From Pseudoduganella aquatica (lineage in GTDB: Bacteria > Pseudomonadota > Gammaproteobacteria > Burkholderiales > Burkholderiaceae_D): a stretch of 64,000 nt of DNA. Shown piece by piece: positions 26,520 through 35,343 of the stretch (positions within the stretch are counted from its first letter, which is position 1; each line of letters opens with the position of its first letter). Both the position numbers and the translations under genes were made by a program. The stretch covers positions 186,001 to 250,000 of the forward strand of contig NZ_WWCU01000002.1 in the NCBI RefSeq assembly GCF_009857595.1, read 5' to 3'. The notes under the pieces are model-generated. The model did not search any database and had not been told where the DNA came from. It saw nothing but the letters and a program-made list of their open reading frames with translations.

Positions 26520-27263
26520 TCAGCCCCGGCCGGCGAGCTGGGCCAGCAGGGCGGGGCGGTACTGGCGGCTGAGCGGGGCGCGGGCGCCGCCGTGCAGCAG
26601 CAGTTCGCCGTCGCCCTTGTCGTCCACTTCGACGGCGGCGACGGCGGACAGGCGCACCGCGCCGCGCCTGTGGCAGCGCAGGAAGTCCGGGCCAAGTTTT
26701 TCCAGCAGGCCGGCCAGCGTCTGGCGCAGCAGGGGCTGGCCGCCGGGCGTGTGCAGGATGACGTAGTTGTCCGCCGTTTCTATCCAGCTGATGTCCTCCA
26801 CCTTGACGATGCGCGTGGCGCCGCGCTCGGGCACCAGCAGCTGGCGTACCGGCGGCATGGCCATTGCCATGGCGGCGGGAGCCTCGGCCGGGGTGCTGGC
26901 GCGTTCCATGGCCAGGCGCATGCGCAGGCGTTGCATGGCGCGCTGCAGGCGAGCCTGGTCGTAAGGCTTGAGCAGGTAGTCGATGGCGTTGGCGTCGAAG
27001 GCGCGGATGGCGTATTCGTCGTAGGCGGTGACGAAGACGATCAGCGGGGCAGGCGTGGGCAGCGAGGCGGCCACGTCGAAGCCGCCCACCTCGGGCATCT
27101 GGATATCGAGGAAGATGGCGTCCGGCGCGCAGGCGGCTGCGCGTTCCAGCGCTTCCACGCCGTCGCGCGCCTCGTCGATGGCGCTGACGTCCGCTTCCAG
27201 CGCCAGCAGGCGGCGCAGCTTGTCGCGCGCGGGGCGCTCGTCGTCGACGATCAGCACGCGCAT
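26520..27263 (-). CDS. LytTR-type response regulator
   Basis: 247 aa. The frame is open further upstream, but ATG 27263 begins a proper receiver (MRVLIVDDERPARDKL). Phosphoacceptor Asp53 (IFLDIQMP), Thr in VFVTAYDEYA, Lys in LLKPYD. After a linker rich in Ala/Met (about 125-145) comes a LytTR DNA-binding domain (VEDISWIETADNYVILHT, FLRCHRRGAV). It overlaps the histidine kinase gene by 13 bases, so it is the cognate regulator, of the AlgR/LytR kind. Target genes cannot be read; the upstream antiporter gene is a possibility. A GC-rich hairpin (26512-26529) covers its stop codon. Confidence 0.9.
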   Translation of the reverse strand: MRVLIVDDERPARDKLRRLLALEADVSAIDEARDGVEALERAAACAPDAIFLDIQMPEVGGFDVAASLPTPAPLIVFVTAYDEYAIRAFDANAIDYLLKPYDQARLQRAMQRLRMRLAMERASTPAEAPAAMAMAMPPVRQLLVPERGATRIVKVEDISWIETADNYVILHTPGGQPLLRQTLAGLLEKLGPDFLRCHRRGAVRLSAVAAVEVDDKGDGELLLHGGARAPLSRQYRPALLAQLAGRG

Positions 27264-28318
27264 GGCAGCCTCACTTCGGCGCACACGCCGGCCGGTTCCA
27301 GCTGCAGCAGTTGCAGCGAGCCCGCGCCGCCGTGCAGCACTTTCAGCCGTTCGCGCAGGTTGCGCAGGCCGATGCCGCTTCTTGCCGCGCCGGAGGATGA
27401 TGCTGCCAGGCGCCCGCTGTCGTCCGCGATGCGCAGCAGCAGATGTCCGCCTTCGCGCTGCGCGCTGATGGCGATGGCCGTGGGCTGGCGGCGCTGCTCC
27501 ACCGTGTGCTTGAACACGTTCTCCAGCAGCGGCTGCATGCTCATGAGCGGCACCTGGCAGCCCAGCAGCGATTCGTCGATGTCCCAGGTGATGCCGACCC
27601 TGTCCTCGAAACGCTCGCTCATCAGGTGGGCATAGCCGCGCAGCAGGCGCAGTTCGGTGGCCAGCGGCGCCTGCTGCTGGCCCGAGTGGTCCAGCGTGGC
27701 GCGCAGCACGTCGGCCAGCTGCATCAGCGTGGCGTCGGCGCGCGCCACGTCGGTGTGCATCAGCGAGGAAATGGTGTTGAGGGCGTTGAACAGGAAGTGC
27801 GGCTGCATCTGCTGCGTGAGCTGCTGCAACTGCGCCTGGCGCAGCAGCGTGTTGGCCTGCGCCGCCCGCAGGCGCTCCTCCAGCAGCGCGCGGTAGGACA
27901 GCAGGCCAAACTGGATCAGCACGAACAGGCCGAAGAACACGGTGATCTTGATGTCCTCGTACAGGAACACCTGCGGCCATGCTTCGTGCTCGTAGGACTG
28001 CCCGGCCAGCGCATACACGGCGTGCCGGATGCCGAAAGCCAGCGGTACGAAAGCCAGCCAGTACACCGGCGCCCACAGCAGCTGAACGCCGGCCCAGCGC
28101 AGCGGTGCGGCCATCAGGTGGTCGTAGCGCCGCGTGTGGCGGCGCTGCAGCACCATCAGCACGGTGGCCACCACCGCCGACGAGGACTCCCACAGGATGG
28201 GCTTCCAGACCGCGTGCTCGCCGTCGCGCAGCGCGTCCTGCACGGCGGTGAGCACCATCATGCTCCAGAACAGCAGCCAGGCGGCGGACAGGGCGAAGGT
28301 GGCGCGGCGGTTCTGCAT
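27251..28318 (-). CDS. LytS/AlgZ-type membrane histidine kinase
   Basis: 355 aa. Four hydrophobic segments in residues 8-145, a short coiled coil (EERLRAAQANTLLRQAQ), then the His_kinase domain with His174 in QPHFLFNALNT and a GHKL ATPase with PLLENVFKH and GIGLRNLRERL. The G1 box is weak (IADDSGRLA). It precedes and overlaps the LytTR regulator, forming a complete two-component system. It starts four bases after the stop of the Na+/H+ antiporter gene, which lies upstream on the same strand, so the three may be one operon. Confidence 0.88.
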   Translation of the reverse strand: MQNRRATFALSAAWLLFWSMMVLTAVQDALRDGEHAVWKPILWESSSAVVATVLMVLQRRHTRRYDHLMAAPLRWAGVQLLWAPVYWLAFVPLAFGIRHAVYALAGQSYEHEAWPQVFLYEDIKITVFFGLFVLIQFGLLSYRALLEERLRAAQANTLLRQAQLQQLTQQMQPHFLFNALNTISSLMHTDVARADATLMQLADVLRATLDHSGQQQAPLATELRLLRGYAHLMSERFEDRVGITWDIDESLLGCQVPLMSMQPLLENVFKHTVEQRRQPTAIAISAQREGGHLLLRIADDSGRLAASSSGAARSGIGLRNLRERLKVLHGGAGSLQLLQLEPAGVCAEVRLPCAC

Positions 28319-28321
28319 GGC

Positions 28322-29953
28322 TTAGCGGAAGCGCGTTTCGCTCAGGTCGATCTCGCGCACCAGCTTGCGCGCGGTTTCGTCCGAGATGTGGTCGTGCCGC
28401 GCCAGGTTGAAGATGGCCTTGCGCTCGGCGTGCAGCGCCGCCATGCGCAGCGCCTTTTCCGCCATGTCCAGCTTGCGGAACTGGCGCGCCTGCTCCACTT
28501 CGGTGTGCTCGACCAGGCGGTGCCGGTACAGCGCGATCACGCGGCTGGCGGCCTGGGGGTAGAGGTCCGCGTCCACGCTGGTGGACATCAGTTCGATCTG
28601 CGCCCGTTCGATAGCGGCGATGGCCGCGTTGGCCGCCACTTCGCGCGCGCGGTCCTCTTCCTGGCTTTCTTCCGAGTCCTCAGGAAAATCCACGCCGCTC
28701 AGGATGCGCGGCAGGCCGATGCTGGCCGCCAGCAGCGACAGCAGGATCACCGCGCTGGCCAGGAAGATGGTGAGGTCGCGCGCGGGGAAGGGCTGGCCGC
28801 CGGGCATGAACAGCGGCAGCGTCATCACGCCGGCCAGCGTAATGGCGCCGCGCGCGCCGGCCAGCGACGTGGCCAGCAGCAGGCGCCAGTGCGGCGGCGC
28901 GGCGTCGTGGCCCATGCGGCTCTTGCGGAACAGCGTGAGCTTGAGCGCGGTCCACACCCAGGCGAAGCGCAGCACCATCAGGCCCAGGGTGATGGCGAAG
29001 GCGTACAGCACCAGCCACCACGGATTGACGTGGCCCACCGCCTCCAGCGAGGCGCGCGCACCCTTCAGGATGCTGGGCAGCTGCTCGCCCAGCAGCACGA
29101 ACATCACGCCGTTGAGGGAGAACTGCACGGTGTCCCACACGGCGGAGCGCTGGATGCGGGTGGCCGCCAGCGCGTGGCCGCCCAGCTCCACATAGCTCAT
29201 GGTGACGCCGGCCGCCACCGCCGCCAGGATGCCGGACGCGTTCAGGTGTTCGGCCAGCAGGTAGGCGCCGAAAGGCATCAGCAGGTTGACCAGGATGGGC
29301 GAACCGGACGGCTCGCCGAAATGGCGCGTCAGCCAGCGCTGCGCCAGCGCGATCAGCAGCGTGACGCCCACGCCCATGCCGATGCCGCCGGCCACCAGCC
29401 ACACGAAGGTGAGCGTGGCCGAGGTGAGCGAGAAGGTGCCGGTCAGTGCGGCGGCCACGGCGAAGCGGAAGCACACCAGGCCGCTGGCGTCGTTGAGCAG
29501 CGATTCGCCTTCGAGAATGTGCATCAGGCGTTTTGGTATCGGCGTGCGCGAGGCGATGGCGGAGACGGCCACGGGGTCGGTGGGCGAGATGATGGCGGCC
29601 AGCGCAAAGGCCACCGGCAGCGGCATGGCCGGTATCATCCAGTGGATCAGCAGGCCCATGCCCAGCACGGTGAACACCACCAGGCCGAGCGCCAGTTGCA
29701 GGATCACGCCGCGGTCGCGCAGCAGGCCGCTTTTGGGGATGCGCCAGCCGTCCAGGAACAGCAGCGGCGGCAGGAACAGCAGGAAAAAGAATTCGGGGTC
29801 GAGCGCAATGCCGTGGCGCGAGAACGCGGCAACGACGAAGCCGAGCGCGATCTGCATCAGCGGCAGCGGCACGGCCACGGGCAGCAGGCGCACCAGGTAG
29901 GCGCTGCCGACCACGGCCAACAGCATGGCCAAGACGGTTTCTATTGCATCCAT
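28322..29953 (-). CDS. CPA1-type Na+/H+ antiporter
   Basis: 543 aa: about 12 membrane segments followed by a cytoplasmic tail of about 120 residues. The CPA1 signatures are present: FFLLFLPPLLFLDGWRIP, ISPTDPVAVSAI, and GESLLNDASGLVCFRF with the Asn-Asp ion-binding pair. The tail is helical and charged and may sense pH. The family exchanges Na+ or K+ for H+ at the inner membrane. It is divergent from the tRNA-Gly gene and leads the probable operon with the LytS/LytTR pair. Confidence 0.88.
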   Translation of the reverse strand: MDAIETVLAMLLAVVGSAYLVRLLPVAVPLPLMQIALGFVVAAFSRHGIALDPEFFFLLFLPPLLFLDGWRIPKSGLLRDRGVILQLALGLVVFTVLGMGLLIHWMIPAMPLPVAFALAAIISPTDPVAVSAIASRTPIPKRLMHILEGESLLNDASGLVCFRFAVAAALTGTFSLTSATLTFVWLVAGGIGMGVGVTLLIALAQRWLTRHFGEPSGSPILVNLLMPFGAYLLAEHLNASGILAAVAAGVTMSYVELGGHALAATRIQRSAVWDTVQFSLNGVMFVLLGEQLPSILKGARASLEAVGHVNPWWLVLYAFAITLGLMVLRFAWVWTALKLTLFRKSRMGHDAAPPHWRLLLATSLAGARGAITLAGVMTLPLFMPGGQPFPARDLTIFLASAVILLSLLAASIGLPRILSGVDFPEDSEESQEEDRAREVAANAAIAAIERAQIELMSTSVDADLYPQAASRVIALYRHRLVEHTEVEQARQFRKLDMAEKALRMAALHAERKAIFNLARHDHISDETARKLVREIDLSETRFR

Positions 29954-30037
29954 TCATGTCCTTATTTCAACGTGGTGCAATTATATAGTCGGCCCTACTG
30001 GCGAGGCTGCAAACTTTCTGTCATAATCTTGCCTTCT

Positions 30038-30113
30038 GCGGGAGTAGCTCAGTTGGTAGAGCGCAACCTTGCCAAGGTTGAGGTCGAGAGTTCGAGACTC
30101 TTCTCCCGCTCCA
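30038..30113 (+). tRNA. tRNA-Gly (anticodon GCC)
   Basis: 76 bases. Acceptor stem GCGGGAG/CTCCCGC, D-loop with AGCTCAGTTGGTAGAGC, anticodon loop TTGCCAA with GCC at 30071-30073 and stem CAACC/GGTTG, T-arm GAGAGTTCGAGACTC, discriminator T and an encoded CCA. Confidence 0.96.
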
Positions 30114-30121
30114 GAATTCAG

Positions 30122-30153
30122 AAAAAAGGAAACCTCAGGGTTTCCTTTTTTTT
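30122..30153 (+). terminator. Rho-independent terminator of the tRNA-Gly gene
   Basis: A 13-bp perfect stem (AAAAAAGGAAACC / GGTTTCCTTTTTT) around a TCAG loop, ending in a run of eight T. Starts nine bases after the tRNA. Confidence 0.92.
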
Positions 30154-30249
30154 ATCCCGGCGCAATTGCAACATCGGCGGGCGAAATGTTTCGTTGTATA
30201 GGGCAATATCGTTATACTGATTGCAGACCTTGCAATGGAGACGATCCCT

Positions 30250-31206
30250 ATGAATTCTGTTCAACAAGAAATTGACGAACGCAGTAACTTAACCAACTCC
30301 AACAAGTTCGAACTGCTGCTGTTCCGCCTGGGCGCCGACGCCAATGGCGAGCATTCGGAGCTGTACGGCATCAACGTGTTCAAAATCCGCGAAATCGTGG
30401 CCATGCCGGAAGTGACGGCGGTGGCCGGTTCCGCGCCCCATATGCTGGGCGTGGTCAACCTGCGCGGCCAGATTATTTCCGTCATGGACCTGCCCGGCAT
30501 CGTGGGTGTCACGCCGAAGACCGGCTTGAACATCATGCTGGTGACCGAGTTCGCACGCACCACGCAGGCCTTCGCGGTGGAATCGGTGGACGAGATTGTG
30601 CGCCTGGACTGGGGCCAGGTGCTGTCCGCCGAGGGCAGCACGGCCGGCGGCATGGTCACCAGCATCGCCCGCCTGGACGGCGACGTGAACAACACCCGCC
30701 TGGCGCAGGTGCTGGACGTGGAAACCATCCTGCGCAAGATGGTGCCGAACGAAGGCAAGGACGTGGACCCGGAAACCATCGGCCCGAAACTGGCGCTCAA
30801 GGCCGGCACCATCATTTTGGCGGCGGACGACTCGGTGGTTGCGCGCAGCCTGATCGAGCAGGGCCTGACCGCCATGGGCGCGCCTTTCGTGATGACCAAA
30901 TCCGGCAAGGAAGCATGGGAACGCCTGCAGCATATCGCCGACGGCGCCAAGGCCGAGGGCATCCCGGTCGAGGACCGCGTGGGGCTGATCCTGACCGACC
31001 TGGAAATGCCGGAAATGGACGGATTTACGCTGACCCGCCTGGTCAAGCAGGACGCCCGTTTCAGCAAGATTCCGGTCGTGATCCATTCCTCGCTGTCTGG
31101 CAAGACCAATGAGGACCATGTCAAGGGCGTGGGCGCGGACGCCTACGTTGCGAAGTTCGTGGCGGAAGACCTGGCGGAAACCATCCGCAAGGTGCTGCAC
31201 AAGTAA
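30250..31206 (+). CDS. cheV: Chemotaxis coupling protein CheV
   Basis: 318 aa from ATG 30250 (GGAGA upstream; an ATG at 30235 is contained in that ribosome site). Residues 20-165 are a CheW domain (LLLFRLG, YGINVFKIREIV, GVVNLRGQIISVMDLP), residues 185-318 a receiver with the acidic DD pair (AADDS), phosphoacceptor Asp250 (LILTDLEMP), and Lys in YVAKF. CheV links chemoreceptors to CheA and adds phosphorylation-dependent adaptation. It stands alone here, away from a che cluster. Confidence 0.93.
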   Translation: MNSVQQEIDERSNLTNSNKFELLLFRLGADANGEHSELYGINVFKIREIVAMPEVTAVAGSAPHMLGVVNLRGQIISVMDLPGIVGVTPKTGLNIMLVTEFARTTQAFAVESVDEIVRLDWGQVLSAEGSTAGGMVTSIARLDGDVNNTRLAQVLDVETILRKMVPNEGKDVDPETIGPKLALKAGTIILAADDSVVARSLIEQGLTAMGAPFVMTKSGKEAWERLQHIADGAKAEGIPVEDRVGLILTDLEMPEMDGFTLTRLVKQDARFSKIPVVIHSSLSGKTNEDHVKGVGADAYVAKFVAEDLAETIRKVLHK

Positions 31207-31287
31207 AGTAGGCAAGTTGGCAGCATTGCCCGTCAAATAACGCTATCATGGCCAGGTCGTACTTTTCCAACCAAGTGGGAGATGACC

Positions 31288-31869
31288 GTGGCAGCCAAGC
31301 AGATACTGTTATTGACGGGCGATTACGCCGAGGACTACGAAACCATGGTGCCGTTCCAGGCACTGCAAATGGTGGGCCACACGGTGCATGCCGTGTGTCC
31401 GGGCAAAAAGAGCGGGGAGAAGGTCAAGACCGCCATCCATGACTTCGAGGGCGACCAGACCTACACCGAGAAGCCGGGCCACCAGTTCGCCCTGAACGCC
31501 AATTTCGATGATGTGAATGTGGCCGCTTACGACGCGCTCGTGATCGCGGGCGGGCGCGCGCCGGAATATCTGCGCTTGAATCCGCGCGTGCTGGAGATCA
31601 TCCAGCAGTTCGCGCAGGCATCCAAGCCGATCGCGGCGGTGTGCCACGGCGCGCAGCTGCTGGCGGCGGCGGACGTGATCAAGGGCCGCAGGATTTCCGC
31701 CTACCCGGCTTGCGCGCCGGAAGTGAAGCTGGCGGGCGCCCAGTATGCGGATATCGCGGTGGACAGCGCCGTGACGGACGGTATTTTCGTCACCGCGCCG
31801 GCATGGCCGGCCCATCCGCAATGGCTGGGGCAGTTCCTGGCGCGGCTGGGGACCGAGATCAAGCTATAG
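31288..31869 (+). CDS. DJ-1/PfpI family protein
   Basis: 193 aa from GTG 31288, chosen because GGGAG ends six bases before it; ATG 31282 lies too close to that site. Class-I-amidotransferase-like fold: [14 protein letters not shown] with the conserved Glu, [14 protein letters not shown], and nucleophile Cys near residue 119 in AVCHGAQLL. The family includes glyoxalase III, protein deglycase and intracellular protease-like proteins. The 3' end is followed at once by a pair of inverted REP-like repeats separating it from the convergent fghA. Confidence 0.85.
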   Translation: MAAKQILLLTGDYAEDYETMVPFQALQMVGHTVHAVCPGKKSGEKVKTAIHDFEGDQTYTEKPGHQFALNANFDDVNVAAYDALVIAGGRAPEYLRLNPRVLEIIQQFAQASKPIAAVCHGAQLLAAADVIKGRRISAYPACAPEVKLAGAQYADIAVDSAVTDGIFVTAPAWPAHPQWLGQFLARLGTEIKL

Positions 31870-31878
31870 GCGGCGCTC

Positions 31879-31965
31879 GGCGGGTTACGGCGGCGCGCCG
31901 CCTAACCCGCCCTACGCAGAGAGCAAGGATCGTAGGGCGGGTTAGGCGGAACGCCGTAACCCGCC
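31879..31965. repeat. Inverted pair of REP-like palindromes (arms 31879-31916 and 31931-31965)
   Basis: Each arm reads CGTAGGGCGGGTTA - variable GC-rich centre - TAACCCGCC; the first arm is on the minus strand, the second on the plus strand, with 14 bases between. Each arm can fold on itself and the two can pair with each other. They lie between convergent genes, the typical place for REP/BIME elements. The second arm runs into fghA and supplies its stop codon. Confidence 0.85.
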
Positions 31966-32799
31966 AAGATTGGCCGCGTGGAAGCGCAAATGATCCTCGA
32001 TAAAGCTTGAAATGAAGTAGTAGCCGTGATCGTAGCCCGCATGCCGCCGCAGTTGCAGCGGCTGCGCGGCCTGCTTGCACGCCTCCTCGAACGCTTCCGG
32101 ATACAGCTGCTCGGCCAGGAACTTGTCGCCCAGGCCCTGGTCTATCAATATGCCTTGCGGGAAGGGCGTGCTGGCAGCGGCCATCAGTTCGCTGGCGTCA
32201 TGCTTGCGCCATGCGGCCTGGTCCGCGCCCAGGTAGCCGCCGAACGCTTTCTTGCCCCACGGGCAGCGGGTCGGCGCGGCGATGGGCGCAAAGGCCGATA
32301 CCGAACGGAACACGTCCGGCCGCTTCAGCGCCAACGTCAGCGCGCCGTGGCCGCCCATGGAGTGGCCGAAGATGCCCAGCCGCGCCGCGTCCACCGGCAG
32401 TTCCTGGGTCACCAGCCCGCGCAGCTCATGCAGATAGCTTTCCATGCGGTAGTGCTTGCTCCACGGCGCTTCCGTTGCGTCGATGTAGAAACCGGCGCCG
32501 GCGCCGAAGTCCCACGCATCCGTTTCGCCGGGCACGCCGGCGCCGCGCGGGCTGGTGTCCGGCGAGATCAATATCAGGCCCAGCTCGGCCGCCACGCGCT
32601 GGGCGCCGGCCTTGATGGGGAATGTTTCCTCAGTGCAGGTCAATCCTGCCAGGTAGAACAGCGCGGGCAGCGGCGCGTCGTCCTTGCTTTCCGGAATGAA
32701 AACCGAAAATCGCATCGGCAGGCCTATTGTGGCGCTATCGTGCTTGTAAAAGCGCTGAACGCCGCCGAAGCAACTATGTTCGCTAATGAGTTCCAGCAT
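31942..32799 (-). CDS. fghA: S-formylglutathione hydrolase
   Basis: 285 aa, esterase-D fold. Ser147 nucleophile in GHSMGGHGA, with acid in the DQGLGDKFL region and His in HAGYDHGYYF. PDTSPRG and WDFGAGAGFYIDAT are hallmarks of this enzyme, which hydrolyses S-formylglutathione to formate and glutathione in formaldehyde detoxification. The partner S-(hydroxymethyl)glutathione dehydrogenase gene is not nearby. The last seven residues (GGLRRSA) and the TAA are encoded by the REP-like repeat that follows, so the original C-terminus seems to have been replaced. Confidence 0.92.
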   Translation of the reverse strand: MLELISEHSCFGGVQRFYKHDSATIGLPMRFSVFIPESKDDAPLPALFYLAGLTCTEETFPIKAGAQRVAAELGLILISPDTSPRGAGVPGETDAWDFGAGAGFYIDATEAPWSKHYRMESYLHELRGLVTQELPVDAARLGIFGHSMGGHGALTLALKRPDVFRSVSAFAPIAAPTRCPWGKKAFGGYLGADQAAWRKHDASELMAAASTPFPQGILIDQGLGDKFLAEQLYPEAFEEACKQAAQPLQLRRHAGYDHGYYFISSFIEDHLRFHAANLGGLRRSA

Positions 32800-32913
32800 G
32801 GGGATTCCTTCTCGTGCATTGGTCTGGCCATGATTCTAACCCGGGCTAGGGTGCGACGCGATTTAACGGAATGCAATAAACTGTGTACTGATTTTGCATT
32901 GGAGGAAATATTT

Positions 32914-34101
32914 ATGCCGGATTTAGTAGTTATCACGGCCGAACTGGCCTGGCCTATTGCAATCGCCCTGGCCTGGCTGGCGGGGGAAATCATGCACCGC
33001 TGGTCCGGCGTACCGCGCATCAGCGTGTACGGCCTGGTCGGCTTCGCGGTGGCCCAAGCCTTCCCGGACCTGTACACCAGCGACAGCTCCAGCCCCGTCA
33101 CCATACTCGCCAACGTGGCCTTCGGCCTTATCCTGTTCGAGTTCGGCTACCGCATCAATCTCAATTGGCTGCGCCTGAACCCGTGGATCGCCGTCACCGG
33201 CCTGGTCGAATCGGCTGCCACCTTCGGCGTGGTGTATGTCATCGGCAACCTGTCCGGCATGCCGCCGCTGACCTCGCTGCTGCTGGCCTCGCTGGCCATG
33301 TCCAGCTCGCCTGCCGGCGTGCTGCGCGTGATTAACGAGCAGAACAGCGCAGGCCAGGTCACCGAGCGGGTGCTGCACCTGGTTGCCATCAACTGCGTGC
33401 TGGCGGTGTTCGTCTTCAAGGTGGTGGTGGGCGTGTGGGTGTTCCAGACGTCCGGCAGCCTGGGGCAGGCCATTTCGCACAGCGCCATCGAGCTGCTGGC
33501 CTCGGCCGTGCTGGGCGCCGTGTTCGGGGTGGTGATCCCCGCGCTACTGCGCCAGCTCGGCCATGTGCAGCGCGACGGCACGGTGGCCTTTGCGCTGGCC
33601 GTGGTGCTGCTGGTGGCGATCACGCACGCGGCCAATCTGTCGCCGGTGCTGGCCACGCTGACCTTCGGTCTGATGGCGCGGCACCGCCGCATTTCCTTCA
33701 GCCGCACCGAGCGCAATTTTGGCGCCATCGGCGAGCTGCTGACGGTGCTGCTGTTCGTGTTCGCCGTCACCACGCTGGACTGGGAGCGCGTGGTGGCCGG
33801 CGCCGGCCTGGCCATCGTGCTGCTGCTGGCGCGCTTTGTCGTCAAGACCGTGGCGGTGGCCGTGTTCGCGCACCCGGGCGGGGTGACCTGGCGCAAGGGG
33901 GCGCTCACCGGGGTGGCGCTGGCGCCGATGTCGGTGTTCGTCATCCTGCTGCTGGAGCAGACCAAGAGCATGGGCATCGTGCTGGTCGACGAGCTGGCCG
34001 CGCTGGCCGCGATGACGCTGCTCATGGAAGTATTGGGCCCCATCTTCACGCAGTACGCGCTGGTATGGGCCAAGGAAACGCCGCAAGAGGAGGACGCATA
34101 A
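32914..34101 (+). CDS. CPA2-type cation:proton antiporter (membrane domain only)
   Basis: 395 aa from ATG 32914, which has a perfect GGAGG eight bases before it; the long open frame upstream is antisense to fghA. About 11-12 membrane segments; FGLILFEFGYRIN, LLASLAMSSSPAGVLRV and ALTGVALAPMSVFV fit the KefB/NhaA-like CPA2 superfamily. No TrkA-N/RCK regulatory domain is present, unlike KefB/KefC. The stop is followed directly by the ybdK-like start (TAAATG), so both are translated from one message. Confidence 0.82.
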   Translation: MPDLVVITAELAWPIAIALAWLAGEIMHRWSGVPRISVYGLVGFAVAQAFPDLYTSDSSSPVTILANVAFGLILFEFGYRINLNWLRLNPWIAVTGLVESAATFGVVYVIGNLSGMPPLTSLLLASLAMSSSPAGVLRVINEQNSAGQVTERVLHLVAINCVLAVFVFKVVVGVWVFQTSGSLGQAISHSAIELLASAVLGAVFGVVIPALLRQLGHVQRDGTVAFALAVVLLVAITHAANLSPVLATLTFGLMARHRRISFSRTERNFGAIGELLTVLLFVFAVTTLDWERVVAGAGLAIVLLLARFVVKTVAVAVFAHPGGVTWRKGALTGVALAPMSVFVILLLEQTKSMGIVLVDELAALAAMTLLMEVLGPIFTQYALVWAKETPQEEDA

Positions 34102-35217
34102 ATGGCGCTTGAACAATTCAAAAATTCCCAGCCGCTCACCATGGGCGTGGAGCTGGAACTGCAGCTGATCAGCCATGCGGACTATGACCTCACCGCGTCC
34201 AGCCCCGACCTGCTGCACCTGCTGAACCGCAAGCCTTTTCCGGGCAATGTGACGCCCGAGATCACCGAGAGCATGATCGAGATTAACACCGACGTGCACA
34301 CCAACCATACCGAGATGGTGGCGCAGCTGCAGCTGATCCGCGACACGCTGGTGCAGGCCTGCGAGAAGCTCAACATCGGCATCTGCGGCGGCGGCACGCA
34401 CCCCTTCCAGAAATGGTCCGAGCGGCGCATCTTCTCCAAGCCGCGTTTCAAGGAAGTGTCGGCGCTGTATGGCTATCTGGCCAAGCAGTTCACCATTTTC
34501 GGCCAGCACGTGCACATCGGCTGTGCCAGCGGCGACGACGCGCTGTTCCTGCTGCATTCGCTGAGCCGCTACGTGCCGCACTTTATCGCGCTGTCGGCCT
34601 CGTCGCCGTTTGTGCAGGGCGGCGACACGCTGTTCAACTCCGCGCGCTTGAACTCCGTGTTCGCCTTCCCCATGAGCGGCCGCGCGCCCTTCACCTTGAG
34701 CTGGGACGACTTCGAGCACGGCTACTTCGCCAAGATGGAGCATACCGGCGTTATCAAGAGCATGAAGGACTTCTACTGGGATATCCGTCCCAAGCCGGAA
34801 TACGGCACCATTGAGCTGCGCGTGTGCGACACGCCGCTGACGGTGGAGCGGGCGGCGGCGCTGGCGGTGTACCTGCAGGCGCTGTGCCGCTACCTGCTGG
34901 AGCGCCACGAGGCTGCGCCGGAGGAGGACGACTACCTGGTCTACAACTACAACCGCTTCCAGGCCTGCCGTTTCGGGCTGGACGGCACCATCGTGCATCC
35001 GAAGACCTATGAAAGCCTGTCGCTGCGCGAGGACATCCTGACCACGCTGCGCAAGATGGAGCCGCACGCGGAGGCGCTGGGCGGCAGCGCCGGCCTGGCG
35101 CACCTGGTGCAAGTGACGCATACCGGCAGCGACGCCCAGTACCTGCGCGACCAGTTCAGGGAAAGCGGCAGCGTGGAAGGCGTGGTGGACGCGGCGGTGA
35201 ACCGCTTCCGGGGCTAA
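34102..35217 (+). CDS. ybdK: YbdK-family carboxylate-amine ligase (glutamate-cysteine ligase 2-like)
   Basis: 371 aa. [12 protein letters not shown] with the metal-binding Glu pair at the start, [33 protein letters not shown] and [14 protein letters not shown] identify the GCS2/YbdK family, which forms gamma-glutamyl or related amide bonds using ATP; E. coli YbdK has weak gamma-glutamylcysteine synthetase activity. Physically coupled to a cation antiporter. A class-I amidotransferase gene, whose family cuts gamma-glutamyl amides, lies just beyond a repeat pair on the other strand. Confidence 0.88.
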   Translation: MALEQFKNSQPLTMGVELELQLISHADYDLTASSPDLLHLLNRKPFPGNVTPEITESMIEINTDVHTNHTEMVAQLQLIRDTLVQACEKLNIGICGGGTHPFQKWSERRIFSKPRFKEVSALYGYLAKQFTIFGQHVHIGCASGDDALFLLHSLSRYVPHFIALSASSPFVQGGDTLFNSARLNSVFAFPMSGRAPFTLSWDDFEHGYFAKMEHTGVIKSMKDFYWDIRPKPEYGTIELRVCDTPLTVERAAALAVYLQALCRYLLERHEAAPEEDDYLVYNYNRFQACRFGLDGTIVHPKTYESLSLREDILTTLRKMEPHAEALGGSAGLAHLVQVTHTGSDAQYLRDQFRESGSVEGVVDAAVNRFRG

Positions 35218-35222
35218 GGCAC

Positions 35223-35315
35223 GGCGGGTTACGGCTGCGCCTAACCCGCCCTACGGTTTTTCGACACACGGATATTCGGTATCGCGTAGGGCGGGTTAGC
35301 GCAGCGTAACCCGCC
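35223..35315. repeat. Second inverted pair of REP-like palindromes (arms 35223-35255 and 35285-35315)
   Basis: Same core as the 31879-31965 pair (GTAGGGCGGGTTA and TAACCCGCC ends). Arms are inverted with 29 bases between. Again placed between convergent genes (ybdK and the amidotransferase). Confidence 0.85.
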
Positions 35316-35343
35316 GTCCCCGAGCCGCTACAAGCGCGGGTTG

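Noticed and set aside
30213-30218. TATACT as a -10 box for cheV
   Set aside because: No acceptable -35 element or flagellar sigma-28 pattern at the right distance.
27443-30220. 925-codon open frame on the plus strand through the LytS and antiporter genes
   Set aside because: Antisense shadow (His/Gln-rich) that even runs across the tRNA gene; no family features.
32026-32913. N-terminal extension of the CPA2 antiporter frame
   Set aside because: Antisense to fghA; a perfect ribosome site marks ATG 32914 as the start.
31879-35315. Possible CRISPR array or IS ends at the GGCGGGTTA repeats
   Set aside because: Arms are few, palindromic, unevenly spaced and inverted; no spacers, cas genes or transposase. 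REP-like repeat fits better.
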